A stretch of DNA of 64,000 nt, taken from Paraglaciecola algarum. GTDB taxonomy: Bacteria > Pseudomonadota > Gammaproteobacteria > Enterobacterales > Alteromonadaceae. The notes beneath the pieces are model-generated. The model made no database searches, was not told where the DNA came from, and saw only the letters and a list, made by a program, of their open reading frames with translations. Positions 27,003-35,986 of the stretch are shown piece by piece. The stretch covers positions 1 through 64,000 of the forward strand of contig NZ_JAKGAS010000004.1 in the NCBI RefSeq assembly GCF_021532655.1. Direction: 5' to 3'. The stretch's first letter is position 1; each line of letters starts with the position of its first letter. Made by a program: the position numbers and the translations under genes.

Positions 27003-28093
27003 GCACTGACCTCACTTGAACCTGTATTTACTTGGGCAAATACGCGTTTAATGAAATATTCGTCAACTGGTTCAATAAAATTGCCTGCACGACTGGGGTC
27101 TAGTTGGTATTCAAAGTTATTGACTAAGGTTTGCCAGCCCACAAATTTAGAAAGTTCGTTCTGCAAACCCAATGAATTTAATAGATTTTTTACTTTATTT
27201 GATAGGTTAATCGAGAGGTTTAGCTTTTCATTCCCTACTATGTTCAAAAGTGATAACAAAGAAAAGCTACACGCTAAGCCATGGGGTACAGCGTATTTTA
27301 AAGTTAGTGGATAAGAAATCGCATGGGCAAGAGCGGTTTTGGTAGTGGATATGGCTAAACCCGCTTGGGTTGCTGCTTTGAGTAAATTTTGTCTAGCGCT
27401 TAAGTTTTGAGGCTCTTTAAGGACTATTGGTAAATTATCACAAATCAGCTCGATCGCTGATATCGCCGCTTGTTGACTTTTTAGCGTTCTATGTTTATTC
27501 CACAAGGATTCAAGTGCATGAGACAAAGCATCCAGAGCTGGATAAAGGGTTTCGTAATAAGGTAAGGTTAAGGTTAAGTTAGCGTCTAAAACTGCCGCAC
27601 TAGGTTTGATGCCAGATAGTGAGTGTTTTGTATTGGTTTCACTTTCCCAAACTGTAGCAAAGGGTGTGACTTCCGCACCTGTTCCTGCTGTGGTGGGAAT
27701 TGCAATTAAATTAACTTTACTGACTAACGCTTTTTGGCTCAATAAAGCATCGAGAGATTGCTCTGGGAAACTAAGTAATGCACTAAACACTTTAGCGGTG
27801 TCAATTACACTGCCGCCTCCTAATGCCACGACATTGGTTGTATTGTCTAGCAGCAAAGCTTGGTAACTCGATTGCAAAAATACTTTTTCAGGGTTGGGAG
27901 TCACTTGATCAAAAACCATGACTCTATTTTTACCAAATAACTCTATGACTTTACTCACGGCTCCCCGTTTAGTAAAACCCGAACTGGTGACCAACAAAAT
28001 ATTGCCGCCTTGGATTAACCTAGCGAGATCAATTAAATAATCGTTACTTTCAACAATATTAACCTCGCTTGAATAAGCCACAAGTTGAGGCAT
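26999..28093 (-). CDS. Iron-type alcohol dehydrogenase, probable phosphonoacetaldehyde reductase
   Basis: The 364-residue protein belongs to the group III metal-dependent alcohol dehydrogenases. It shows VVALGGGSVIDTAK (NAD-binding), IPTTAGTGAEVTPFATVW, and the metal-binding region with ALDALSHALESLW and a later YAVPHGLA histidine. Immediately downstream of phosphonopyruvate decarboxylase, members of this family (PhpC-like) reduce phosphonoacetaldehyde to 2-hydroxyethylphosphonate. No AEP aminotransferase (PhnW-like) is present in this operon, so hydroxyethylphosphonate rather than aminoethylphosphonate is the predicted product. Overlaps of one and four bases with its neighbours show tight coupling. 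Confidence 0.85.
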   Translation of the reverse strand: MPQLVAYSSEVNIVESNDYLIDLARLIQGGNILLVTSSGFTKRGAVSKVIELFGKNRVMVFDQVTPNPEKVFLQSSYQALLLDNTTNVVALGGGSVIDTAKVFSALLSFPEQSLDALLSQKALVSKVNLIAIPTTAGTGAEVTPFATVWESETNTKHSLSGIKPSAAVLDANLTLTLPYYETLYPALDALSHALESLWNKHRTLKSQQAAISAIELICDNLPIVLKEPQNLSARQNLLKAATQAGLAISTTKTALAHAISYPLTLKYAVPHGLACSFSLLSLLNIVGNEKLNLSINLSNKVKNLLNSLGLQNELSKFVGWQTLVNNFEYQLDPSRAGNFIEPVDEYFIKRVFAQVNTGSSEVSA

Positions 28094-29238
28094 TAGATAT
28101 CACCCTCGCCTTGCTTGATATGTCGCATGAAGGCTTGTTTGTTTTCGATGGGGCTTGACGTTGGCCGCCCTAAGTCTTTTCTCGCTCCTTTAGCTATTTT
28201 TATTTCAAATAAAATAGGTCCTGGTTCAGCGCTCAATTCCTGCCACTTAGTCACAATTTCATCGGTATGACTTGCCAATAAATAATTGCTGTACCCACTG
28301 GCGAATGCGATCTCTTTAATATTGATTTTTCCGGCTACAGTTGGCTGACCACCTACGGATTCATGACATTCATTGTTAAGCACAATATGCACTAAATTTT
28401 TTACATCATGACAACCAATAATGGGTAAAGCGCCCATATGCATCAGCATTGAACCATCACCATCAATCGCAATCACTCTTTTATGTGGTGCACCTAATGC
28501 CAGGCCCATGGCTATGGATGAGGTATGGCCCATTCCACCCACAGTTAAAAAATCAGATGCAACTTGATGGCGACTTTTTCTTAATTCAAATACTTCACGG
28601 GAGGTTTTACCCGTTGTTGACACAACCACATCTTGCTCGTCAAACACATCTAGTAAAACAGATAGGGCATCTTCTCTTTTTAATTCACTCGCAGGTTTGG
28701 GTTTAGACTCAACCTTATTACTTGCATTTAAAAACGTGTCTTTTTTTACCAATATGGCTACAGGTCTATTCTGCTTAGTCATGGTATTTAAAAGGGGTAA
28801 TACTGAATTTTTCACATCCGTAACACTGTCTAAGACAAGGTAAGGAATATCTAAAATATCCAGTTGTTTCTCTGTGATCAAACCCTGTTTAACATGTTGA
28901 GGTTCGTCTTTTACGCCTGGCTCCCCACGCCAACCTATTATCAGCAACATTGGAATGCTATAAACTTGAGGATCAGCTAAAGAGGTCAACGGATTAATCG
29001 CATTGCCGAGACCAGAGTTTTGCATATACACAACAGCAGGAACACCACTTCCCATATAACGGCCCATAGCAAGGGCAACAGCGTTGCCTTCATTGGCAGC
29101 GATAATATGTTGCTGGGCCGAATAATAACCGTCAATGTAGGCACATAAGTTTTTTAGTAATGAATCTGGCACACCTGTGTAAAAATCAATTCCAAACTTT
29201 TCAAGCACTTTGCAAAAGTCAGCGGGAGCTATCATCAT
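28093..29238 (-). CDS. Phosphonopyruvate decarboxylase
   Basis: This TPP-dependent enzyme drives phosphonate synthesis forward by irreversible decarboxylation of phosphonopyruvate to phosphonoacetaldehyde. The 381-residue protein shows [14 protein letters not shown] at the start, [14 protein letters not shown] with the TPP-activating glutamate, and [17 protein letters not shown], all typical of this subfamily. The C-terminal TPP motif follows ([13 protein letters not shown], then [14 protein letters not shown]). It overlaps pepM by four bases upstream and the reductase by one base downstream. The conserved trio pepM, decarboxylase, dehydrogenase leaves little doubt about the pathway. Confidence 0.93.
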   Translation of the reverse strand: MMIAPADFCKVLEKFGIDFYTGVPDSLLKNLCAYIDGYYSAQQHIIAANEGNAVALAMGRYMGSGVPAVVYMQNSGLGNAINPLTSLADPQVYSIPMLLIIGWRGEPGVKDEPQHVKQGLITEKQLDILDIPYLVLDSVTDVKNSVLPLLNTMTKQNRPVAILVKKDTFLNASNKVESKPKPASELKREDALSVLLDVFDEQDVVVSTTGKTSREVFELRKSRHQVASDFLTVGGMGHTSSIAMGLALGAPHKRVIAIDGDGSMLMHMGALPIIGCHDVKNLVHIVLNNECHESVGGQPTVAGKINIKEIAFASGYSNYLLASHTDEIVTKWQELSAEPGPILFEIKIAKGARKDLGRPTSSPIENKQAFMRHIKQGEGDI

Positions 29239-30536
29239 TTTCCACCGGGGATCAATTCTAGTATTTGTTTTATTGGCATCATACTGCTATCCACTTCAGC
29301 TGAACGCCCGTGCTCTAAAATAGAGGTGGCAGTATTCACCATTGCAGGGTAAGCACTGCGTAATAATTGATTAGCGTAAATCACAATATTCACACCTTTA
29401 GCGGCCAATTCTGACTCATAAACACTGTTATAACTCGAAGGCACTACCACTAAAGTTTTCTTATTTTCGAAATCAGCGTAGCGATCACAGAATTCAAATA
29501 TTTCGTTCGGTGTTTTTTCACGGCTGTGGATCATAATTCCATCAGCGCCAGCGTCCAAGAACGCCTTGGCTCGTTCTAAGGCATGGTCAATACCTTGACC
29601 TAAAATTAAGCTTTCAATTCTAGCGATAATCATAAAATCATCTGTGGCTTGCGCCAGTTTACCCGCTTTAATTTTGGCACTAAACCCTTCAATACTGTCT
29701 TGAGTTTGTGCCACATCTGTACCAAACAGAGAGTTTTTCTTTAAGCCGGTTTTATCTTCGATGATCACCGCAGACACACCTAGACGTTCTAGTGTTTTCA
29801 CAGTAAAAACAAAATGTTCAGTTTTACCGCCTGTATCGCCATCATAAATTATCGGTTTAGTGGTGACTTCCAATACTTCATTTAAAGTGTTCATGCGCGA
29901 AGATACATCTACGGCTTCAATATCAGGTTTGCCCTTGGCAGTTGAATCAGTCAGGCTGCTGCCCCACATACCATCGAATTCTTGAGCACCATTAGCGGTT
30001 TCCACTCGGGTGTTTTCGATGATCAAACCCGAAAGGGCATTGTGTAAATCTAAGAAACGTAACAAAGGTTTAGCAGATAACAAGCGCTTAAGTGACTTCA
30101 ATCTAATCTGTGGTGTGGTCCCTATTTCTTTCATTGCTTTATGTAATGCTGAAGAAGAGATCCCTTGGGTATAAGGCACTTCTACCAATTTACCATCCCA
30201 CTGGGCTAAACAATCAATCACACTCTGGCGAACATTTTTCTGCACACCTTGTTGCCAGTCATCTCCATGCACCACATAATCAGGCTTATATTGTTCAAGG
30301 TTGGGCACATAATCTAATGTAGTTTGAGGCACAACCCTAGTCACACCTTTAATATTTTCAATTACTTGCAACCTTTGCTCAAAGGTCATAAAAGGCACAC
30401 GTTTATAACTAGCTATAGCTTGGTCGGTCAATAGACCAATGGTCACGTCTCCTAGTTCAGCGGCTTTTTTAATTATGTTTAAGTGGCCTGGGTGAACTAA
30501 ATCTGCGCTCATTCCTACGTATACTGTTTTACTCAT
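29235..30536 (-). CDS. pepM: Phosphoenolpyruvate mutase fused to an N-terminal cytidylyltransferase
   Basis: PEP mutase makes the C-P bond by converting PEP to phosphonopyruvate. The 433-residue protein has a TagD-like nucleotidyltransferase domain (residues 1-140) with the HPGH motif (15-18) and ISSSAL (126-131). A PEP mutase domain (about 155-430) follows, with WGSSLTDS (191-198), DGDTGG (232-237) and the diagnostic [10 protein letters not shown] (260-269), which fits EDKxxxxxNS. The fusion predicts that the final phosphonate alcohol is activated as a CMP derivative by the same polypeptide. It is the first gene of the minus-strand decoration operon, behind a strong sigma-28-type promoter about 115 bases upstream. 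Confidence 0.95.
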   Translation of the reverse strand: MSKTVYVGMSADLVHPGHLNIIKKAAELGDVTIGLLTDQAIASYKRVPFMTFEQRLQVIENIKGVTRVVPQTTLDYVPNLEQYKPDYVVHGDDWQQGVQKNVRQSVIDCLAQWDGKLVEVPYTQGISSSALHKAMKEIGTTPQIRLKSLKRLLSAKPLLRFLDLHNALSGLIIENTRVETANGAQEFDGMWGSSLTDSTAKGKPDIEAVDVSSRMNTLNEVLEVTTKPIIYDGDTGGKTEHFVFTVKTLERLGVSAVIIEDKTGLKKNSLFGTDVAQTQDSIEGFSAKIKAGKLAQATDDFMIIARIESLILGQGIDHALERAKAFLDAGADGIMIHSREKTPNEIFEFCDRYADFENKKTLVVVPSSYNSVYESELAAKGVNIVIYANQLLRSAYPAMVNTATSILEHGRSAEVDSSMMPIKQILELIPGGK

Positions 30537-30849
30537 AAAATTTTATTATCCATCAAATACGGCTGCATGTTGACTCTTCAACATGACATTTAATTATATA
30601 AACAACTCAAAAAACTCAGCTGTTTTAAAGACACTTTGGGCTGTCTTTATTATCGACTATTTAGTTTTTATCTTTAATCGTAAATACCTAGTTTAAAAAT
30701 TCAATTACACAAACCATGTCAAAATTTCGACATTGACTATAACTAATACAATATACGAGCCAGTACTGAAATACTAAATTTTATTAATAGAAATAAGTAC
30801 TTAGCTAGGTAAAATTATTGAGTTGATTTTTGAAAAACTTAATATCGAA
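30537..30849 (-). other. Spacer between the SDR gene and the phosphonate operon
   Basis: This 313-base gap holds no gene. It contains the sigma-28-type promoter at 30650-30676 and an inverted repeat with 8-bp arms (30626-30633 and 30642-30649, TAAAGACA with TGTCTTTA). The repeat begins right after the -10 box and so spans the predicted transcription start of the pepM operon. The repeat could be a 5' hairpin, an operator or a weak terminator for the upstream pse/acyl operon. No clear T-run follows it on the minus strand. Confidence 0.6.
30650..30676 (-). promoter_or_regulatory. Sigma-28 (FliA)-type promoter of the phosphonate operon
   Basis: Read on the minus strand: TAAAGATA, 11 bases, GTCGATAA. 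This matches 6 of 8 and 7 of 8 positions of TAAAGTTT-N11-GCCGATAA. The -10 box is identical to the boxes before flagellin A, flagellin D and flgM in this window. It lies 114 bases before the pepM ATG. Confidence 0.75.
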
Positions 30850-31575
30850 TTACGCTGTACTACCGGCATCTACTGTCATAGTGGCACCGGTAATCGATCC
30901 GGCTTGCTCACTTAGTAAGTAGATCACCATATTAGCGGCATCGTTGACTGTTGCTAATTGACCTAAAGGACTACGCCTTTTGATGCTATCTAATTTGTCG
31001 CCTTGTAAGCTACTAGTCATATCCGTCTGCATATAACCTGGAGCCACACAATTCACTGTGATCCCTGCTTTACCTACCTCGCGAGCGAGTGATTTAGTAA
31101 ACCCCTCTAGCGCGGCTTTACTGGCTGCGTAGACACTCAAACCATTAAAACCTGTTTTAGCAATAATTGAAGATATATTGATAATCCGCCCCTTTCGATT
31201 CAACATCATTGAACGTACTAAATATTTACTCAATAAGATTGGAGCTTGAATATTTAACTGCATTAAATGTTCAATGGCAGAGTTCGGCATAGTCGCTAAT
31301 ACTCCATCATGCCCTGCTGCTGCATTGTTAATTAATGCATAGGGGCGCCCATGTTGTTTTATCAAGGTTTTACATAATACTGACAAATTATTTAAATCCG
31401 CTAAATCCGCCGCATAATAATGCACTCGTTCAGGGTACGTTTGTTGTAATGACGATAACTGTTCTGAACAGCTTCTAGCCAAAGCGATAATTCCATAACC
31501 TTGGGCAGCTGCCTGTTGGCAAATAGCTAAACCTAAACCTTTGCTGGCACCCGTGACAATCACATAATCAGTCAT
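30850..31575 (-). CDS. FabG-like short-chain dehydrogenase/reductase
   Basis: The 241-residue SDR has the NAD(P)-binding VTGASKGLGLAICQ, the NNAAAG motif, the catalytic INISSIIAKTGFNG serine region and YAASKAALEGFTKSLA with Tyr and Lys. It closely follows the FabG (3-oxoacyl-ACP reductase) pattern. It is 19 bases downstream of an acyl ligase and near a small acyl carrier protein, so it probably reduces an ACP-bound keto acyl group that is later put on the nonulosonic acid. It is the last gene of the pse operon. Confidence 0.85.
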   Translation of the reverse strand: MTDYVIVTGASKGLGLAICQQAAAQGYGIIALARSCSEQLSSLQQTYPERVHYYAADLADLNNLSVLCKTLIKQHGRPYALINNAAAGHDGVLATMPNSAIEHLMQLNIQAPILLSKYLVRSMMLNRKGRIINISSIIAKTGFNGLSVYAASKAALEGFTKSLAREVGKAGITVNCVAPGYMQTDMTSSLQGDKLDSIKRRSPLGQLATVNDAANMVIYLLSEQAGSITGATMTVDAGSTA

Positions 31576-31594
31576 GCTACTTCTCGTTTCACTT

Positions 31595-32944
31595 TCAATT
31601 TGATGTCCTATTTAGTTTGCCACTAGGGTTATTAGCAATATCTTTAACAATATGGATTTTGGTAGGTATTTCAAAACGTTGCAATTGATTTTTACATGTT
31701 TTTAAGACTTGTTTTTTTATCTCAGTAAACTGCATAGTCTCGATTTCAGCGGAAAGTACCACTTCTGCCACGACTAACGCCCCCATTACAGGGTTCTTCT
31801 TTGCATACACTCTAGCTTGCTTTATTTCATCTACTTGTAATAAAACTTGTTCTACTTTTTCGGGGTACACTTTATTGCCACCCACATTAATCACACCAGT
31901 GGCTCGACCTAAAAATAAAACACGTTGGTCTTTTATTTGCACCCTATCTTGGGTATCCATATAACCTTGGGCGTCGTATTCAGCAACTGAAGTTTGTTTG
32001 AACTGGTGTTTGCTTTTAATCAACAAGTGCTCTTGTGCCGATATTTTTAAGCTAACGGCTAACTCAGTTGAGTTTAACCAAGCGCGCGGGAATCCGGCTT
32101 GCCCATCGGCCACCACAAATCCAACTCCCGCTTCGGTTGAGGCATAGATGTGGCGTATTTTAGCTTGCGGAAACATTTTGCTTAACTGGTTTAGAATGGC
32201 TTGATCGGCAATTTCACCGCCTAACGTGATGTGCCTAAGCGGTACCTTTGCTAACTTATTGGTCATCAGAAGTTGGCGCCATAAGCTAGGGGTTCCTGAC
32301 ATAGCCGATACATGTTTATCTTGTAATAACTTAACTTGGGCTAAAGGTTCACCCGCTGTGACATCTACCAAATCAGCGCCACTTAACAGAGCCTGCAACA
32401 CCACTTGTAAGCCCGCAAACCTAAAAGCTTGATACAACAATGCCCAGCGCAAACCCAGTAGTTTTTCACTATATTTAGTTGATGATGTTAAAGATAAAAA
32501 TGTGTGAGCACACCACTTTGGCTCCCCTGTTGTACCAGACGTGGCCAAATACCAGTTTGTTGCTTGCTCTAGCTGTTGGTTAGTGTCAGATGCGTTATGT
32601 TGCAATCGACTAGCTAAATCAGGGTTAGGGTTAAGACCTGAAGTAGGTTCCGCAATGGGCCATAAAACCAACTCATCTATGTTTGCGGGTAATATGTTTT
32701 TAGGTGATACATTAGGTGGGCACAAGTATATTGCCTGACACCAACCGTCAAAGGCCATTAAAGCCGTGACGAAATCAATTAGCTCTGTATAACTAATGGC
32801 AATCGATTGCTTAGCAAAGTGAGGAAATTGTTGGCGAATCTCTAGGGCTCGTTTTTGTAATTTCCCCAGCGAAAACTGTCTATCAGCTAGAACAATATGC
32901 CCTAGGTTAACTTGTGAATTTAACTGTTCTAACAGGCTAGCCAT
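31595..32944 (-). CDS. AMP-forming acyl ligase (adenylation enzyme)
   Basis: The 449-residue ANL-superfamily enzyme shows WYLATSGTTGEPKWCAHT (P-loop-like A3 motif), IYASTEAGVGF (A5), LFLGRATGVINVGGNKVYPE (A8 hinge) and a C-terminal PSGKLN lysine (A10). It is somewhat short for the family at the N-terminus. With an ACP gene seven bases upstream, it probably activates a small carboxylic acid and loads it onto that carrier. In this operon the loaded acyl group would serve the PseH-like acyltransferase. The acid cannot be told from sequence. Confidence 0.85.
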   Translation of the reverse strand: MASLLEQLNSQVNLGHIVLADRQFSLGKLQKRALEIRQQFPHFAKQSIAISYTELIDFVTALMAFDGWCQAIYLCPPNVSPKNILPANIDELVLWPIAEPTSGLNPNPDLASRLQHNASDTNQQLEQATNWYLATSGTTGEPKWCAHTFLSLTSSTKYSEKLLGLRWALLYQAFRFAGLQVVLQALLSGADLVDVTAGEPLAQVKLLQDKHVSAMSGTPSLWRQLLMTNKLAKVPLRHITLGGEIADQAILNQLSKMFPQAKIRHIYASTEAGVGFVVADGQAGFPRAWLNSTELAVSLKISAQEHLLIKSKHQFKQTSVAEYDAQGYMDTQDRVQIKDQRVLFLGRATGVINVGGNKVYPEKVEQVLLQVDEIKQARVYAKKNPVMGALVVAEVVLSAEIETMQFTEIKKQVLKTCKNQLQRFEIPTKIHIVKDIANNPSGKLNRTSN

Positions 32945-32951
32945 AGCAAAT

Positions 32952-33206
32952 TTATTGCGTGTTCAGGCATTGTTGATAAATGGCTAAAAACTCCGCAAAA
33001 GTACTAGGGTAGATCTCTATGGCCAACTCAGTAAAAGGGTCAATACCTAAGTCTTCTTCAAGTTGAGCCACTAACATGGCATAACCTAATGAATCTAACC
33101 CCGATTCCAACAATAAGGTATTAGGCTGAATTGGCTCGACTAGTTGGCAATCTCCCAATTCTGCAACCTCTTGCATCGCTTGTTTAATTTTTTGTTCTAA
33201 GTTCAA
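32952..33206 (-). CDS. Stand-alone acyl carrier protein
   Basis: The 84-residue acidic protein has the phosphopantetheine site ESGLDSLGYAML, with the serine of the DSL motif near residue 37 and helical flanks. It is not the housekeeping AcpP, which lies with fab genes and has a different sequence around DSL(D). It is placed between pseH and the acyl ligase with gaps of under 10 bases, so it is a dedicated carrier in nonulosonic acid acylation. Confidence 0.88.
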   Translation of the reverse strand: MNLEQKIKQAMQEVAELGDCQLVEPIQPNTLLLESGLDSLGYAMLVAQLEEDLGIDPFTELAIEIYPSTFAEFLAIYQQCLNTQ

Positions 33207-33214
33207 AGGTATTC

Positions 33215-33820
33215 CTACTCTAAAAATTGGATCTGCTGCGCTGCTAAACCGATATTTTTGGGTAACTTTGCAAGTATCTTATCTCGCTTGTTTTGCCACG
33301 CTCTCAGCTCGTAACTGTAATCTAATACCTCAAACTCTTGGCCATCACGTATACCACCCGGTTTTTGGCCAACTTGGGCATATTCAAATATTTTGTGCAT
33401 TTTATTTGCGGCATGATTAAACGACAACACTTGAGCTAATAAATGGCTGAATGTTTGACGACCATGAGTAGAGTGACAGAAATTTGCCGCAAAATCTAAT
33501 GCAGCAACTTCTAAAATAATACCACTTCCAGGCCACACATTAGTTTCACCTAAATAACAGCCCCACTCAGGTGTGGGTGTATTTAATCTCGAAAAATTGA
33601 GCACCCCAATCGGCCTATTATTTTGCCATAAAACATAAAATGCTCGTGTATTATCACCTTGTAATGAATCAAACCAGTTTAGATGGTCTTGCCATTTAAC
33701 AGGTGCATTGTTGTGCATATTGCACTGAATTCTTGGACTATTACGCCACTGCCATACAAGATTTAACAGCTCTTGAGTTAAGGGTTTAAATTCGTGGGTG
33801 GGTAAACCGACTTTACTCAT
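33215..33820 (-). CDS. pseH: PseH-like GNAT N-acyltransferase
   Basis: PseH acetylates the C4 amino group of UDP-4-amino-4,6-dideoxy-AltNAc in pseudaminic acid synthesis. The 201-residue protein has the GNAT fold with the subfamily marker VWQWRNSPRIQCNM near residue 21, IGVLNFSRL, and WGCYLGETNVWPGSG before the acyl-CoA loop. A C-terminal extension after about 165 is unusual. It overlaps pseG by four bases and is followed by an ACP gene, so it may use an acyl-ACP rather than acetyl-CoA. That donor switch is inference. Confidence 0.82.
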   Translation of the reverse strand: MSKVGLPTHEFKPLTQELLNLVWQWRNSPRIQCNMHNNAPVKWQDHLNWFDSLQGDNTRAFYVLWQNNRPIGVLNFSRLNTPTPEWGCYLGETNVWPGSGIILEVAALDFAANFCHSTHGRQTFSHLLAQVLSFNHAANKMHKIFEYAQVGQKPGGIRDGQEFEVLDYSYELRAWQNKRDKILAKLPKNIGLAAQQIQFLE

Positions 33821-34911
33821 GTATCAACACTCTGGCTTTGCTGATTAAACATTAGATTCACTATGTTTTTTGCACCGTCTGGTACAGGTAATTCAAGTGC
33901 TTTGCTGTGCATAGTATGCAGTAATTCAGTTTGTTGCCACAAGCTAATGACTTGTTCGGATATCTGCTGTTCAGTTAACTCTTGGTCAGTTATCTCTTGG
34001 TCAGTTAACTCGTGGTCATTATTTACTTGATTGTTAATCACCTGGCACCAAGCTTGAGTTAAGGCGTGTTGCGTAGCTGTGATCTGGTTTTTGGCTACCA
34101 CTACCAATATTGCAGGTGTGGCACAAGCCAACAATTCAAATTGACTGCCTCCAGCTGCAGAAACTGCCAGTTTTGTATCAAGTAAAATTTCCGCCATATT
34201 TTGGCAATCATGTATGTGGCTTATGTCTTGCTGAGCGTCTTGGATCACCTCAGATAATTTATTTAACTGAGAGTAAGCAGCCCCTGTAACGACAACAATA
34301 GGCAGAGTCAGGTTAGACTGAATAAGATTTTGTAATACTGGTAAAGTTAAATTATACGTATCACTGCCACCAAACATTAAGGTTAAGGTTTTACGTTGTG
34401 ACCAGTTTTCTCTATCTAAATCTAGAAACTCTTGCCTCAACACTTGATAGGCGCTGCCTATGGCTAACTTGGCTTTCGGCTCGGATTTTAAATAATTAAG
34501 TTGCTGAGCATTGTTTGCGCCGTTTATCACCAAATCAGCATGCAATTGACCACTGTCATTTAAGTCATCAAATACAGCAAATTTAAACCTATTAGCGCTC
34601 AATATTTGCCGGTATGTTTGATCAAACTGATACCCATCAAGGATCAACCAGTCTGCGGCTAGATTTTCGCATTGAGCTTTGAGCCACTGTGCTTCTTGTT
34701 TAAGTGGCATATCTTCAATAAGGATGCATTTACCTACCCAATCGTTGCGCTTTTGACAAAACTCTTGTGAGGCTTGCGAGGTGATAAATTTAACTTGATG
34801 CCCCTCACGAGTTAATCCTTGAGCCAAAGCTAAACAGCGCATCATGTGGCCTAAACCAATCTTAAGATTTCCTTCCACTCGAAACACAATGCGCATTATA
34901 GTGTTACTCAA
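33817..34911 (-). CDS. pseG: PseG, UDP-2,4-diacetamido-2,4,6-trideoxy-beta-L-altropyranose hydrolase
   Basis: PseG removes UDP from the fourth pathway intermediate. The 364-residue GT-B-like protein begins with IVFRVEGNLKIGLGHMMRCL, which contains the family GxGHxxRC signature with its essential histidine. DWLILDGYQFD, LMFGGSDTYN and AVSAAGGSQFELLA follow. An unusual low-complexity insert near residues 297-315 (HELTDQEITDQELTEQQ) is coded by a 15-base tandem repeat. It overlaps pseI by 8 and pseH by 4 bases, as in a tightly coupled pse operon. Confidence 0.92.
   Translation of the reverse strand: MSNTIMRIVFRVEGNLKIGLGHMMRCLALAQGLTREGHQVKFITSQASQEFCQKRNDWVGKCILIEDMPLKQEAQWLKAQCENLAADWLILDGYQFDQTYRQILSANRFKFAVFDDLNDSGQLHADLVINGANNAQQLNYLKSEPKAKLAIGSAYQVLRQEFLDLDRENWSQRKTLTLMFGGSDTYNLTLPVLQNLIQSNLTLPIVVVTGAAYSQLNKLSEVIQDAQQDISHIHDCQNMAEILLDTKLAVSAAGGSQFELLACATPAILVVVAKNQITATQHALTQAWCQVINNQVNNDHELTDQEITDQELTEQQISEQVISLWQQTELLHTMHSKALELPVPDGAKNIVNLMFNQQSQSVDT
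33968..34020 (-). repeat. 15-base tandem repeat inside pseG
   Basis: About three and a half imperfect copies of TCTTGGTCAGTTAAC stand in tandem. They code, in frame, a hydrophilic Asp-Gln-Glu-rich insert in PseG (three copies of a Leu/Ile-Thr-Asp/Glu-Gln-Glu unit). Gain or loss of 15-base units would keep the frame. Confidence 0.75.
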
Positions 34912-35986
34912 ACATTGACCAGTCTAAAGGTGTGCCTTTAGTTAGCGATTGTTTTGCCACTTTACCCATTACCCCATCCCAGTTTTTAGGCGCAAGACCA
35001 AAAGCTGGGCGCACTATCTTAAGGTTTTGTGAACTTAACGATTGGCCTGCGGGTATATCTTCACTGACATAAATCGAACGTCGATATTGTTTAGATTGCT
35101 CTTCAGATTGAGAGCCGCCGTATTTCACTTGCCCTAAAGCTTGATGTGCTCTTTTAGTTTCTATAACTAAATTAGTTAACTCAACAGGCTCTAATGAAAA
35201 AGCCGCATCGACCCCACCAGCATCCCTATCAAGTACAAAATGTTTTTCAATCACAGTGGCCCCCATAGCCACAGCAGCGATTGATACGCCTACACCAGCA
35301 GTATGGTCAGACAACCCCACTTGGCAATTAAAGGCCCGCTGCATATTGGGAATAGTGGCCAAATTTGTGTTGGTTGCTTGGGCGGGGTAAGTGCTAGTGC
35401 ATTTAAGTAAAATGATATCTTCACATCCCTGATCCCGAGCGGTTTTTACTGCAAGCTCAATCTCTGCCAAACTTGCCATGCCCGTTGACATAATAAGGGG
35501 TTTATTTTTAGACGCGGCTTTTCGAATAAGTGGGGTATCGGTTAACTCGAAAGAAGCAATCTTAAAACATGGCACGCCCAGCTCATCCAAAAAATCCACT
35601 GCGTCTTCATCAAAAGGTGAACTAAAAGCTAACATGCCTAATGACTTAGCTTTATCAAATAACGGCTTATGCCATTCATAAGGGGTAGCAGCCTTTTTAT
35701 ATAAAGCGTGTAACGACTGCCCAAACCACAAACTATCTTGTTCTTGGATCACAAAATCTGGGGTATTAACATCTAAGGTCATACTGTCAGCGGTAAAGGT
35801 TTGCAGTTTTACTGCATGAGCGCCTGCTTTGGCGGCTTCATCTATCATAGACATGGCTAGACTTAAATCTTGATTATGATTACCACTTAACTCAGCAATA
35901 ATGAAAGGTGGATGTTTTGGCCCTATTAACCTTCCATCAAGAGAAATATCACCAATAGAAGTCTCACCAAGATTGATATCAGCCAT
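34904..35986 (-). CDS. pseI: PseI, pseudaminic acid synthase
   Basis: PseI condenses the free 6-deoxy-AltdiNAc sugar with PEP to give pseudaminic acid. The 360-residue NeuB-family protein has an N-terminal TIM barrel with FIIAELSGNHNQDLSLAMSM, AVKLQTF, KIASFELTD and GLSDHTAGVGV. A C-terminal antifreeze-like SAF domain (RSIYVSEDIPAGQ onwards) follows. Length and motifs match PseI more than NeuB, and the full pse operon around it settles the assignment. Confidence 0.95.
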   Translation of the reverse strand: MADINLGETSIGDISLDGRLIGPKHPPFIIAELSGNHNQDLSLAMSMIDEAAKAGAHAVKLQTFTADSMTLDVNTPDFVIQEQDSLWFGQSLHALYKKAATPYEWHKPLFDKAKSLGMLAFSSPFDEDAVDFLDELGVPCFKIASFELTDTPLIRKAASKNKPLIMSTGMASLAEIELAVKTARDQGCEDIILLKCTSTYPAQATNTNLATIPNMQRAFNCQVGLSDHTAGVGVSIAAVAMGATVIEKHFVLDRDAGGVDAAFSLEPVELTNLVIETKRAHQALGQVKYGGSQSEEQSKQYRRSIYVSEDIPAGQSLSSQNLKIVRPAFGLAPKNWDGVMGKVAKQSLTKGTPLDWSMFE

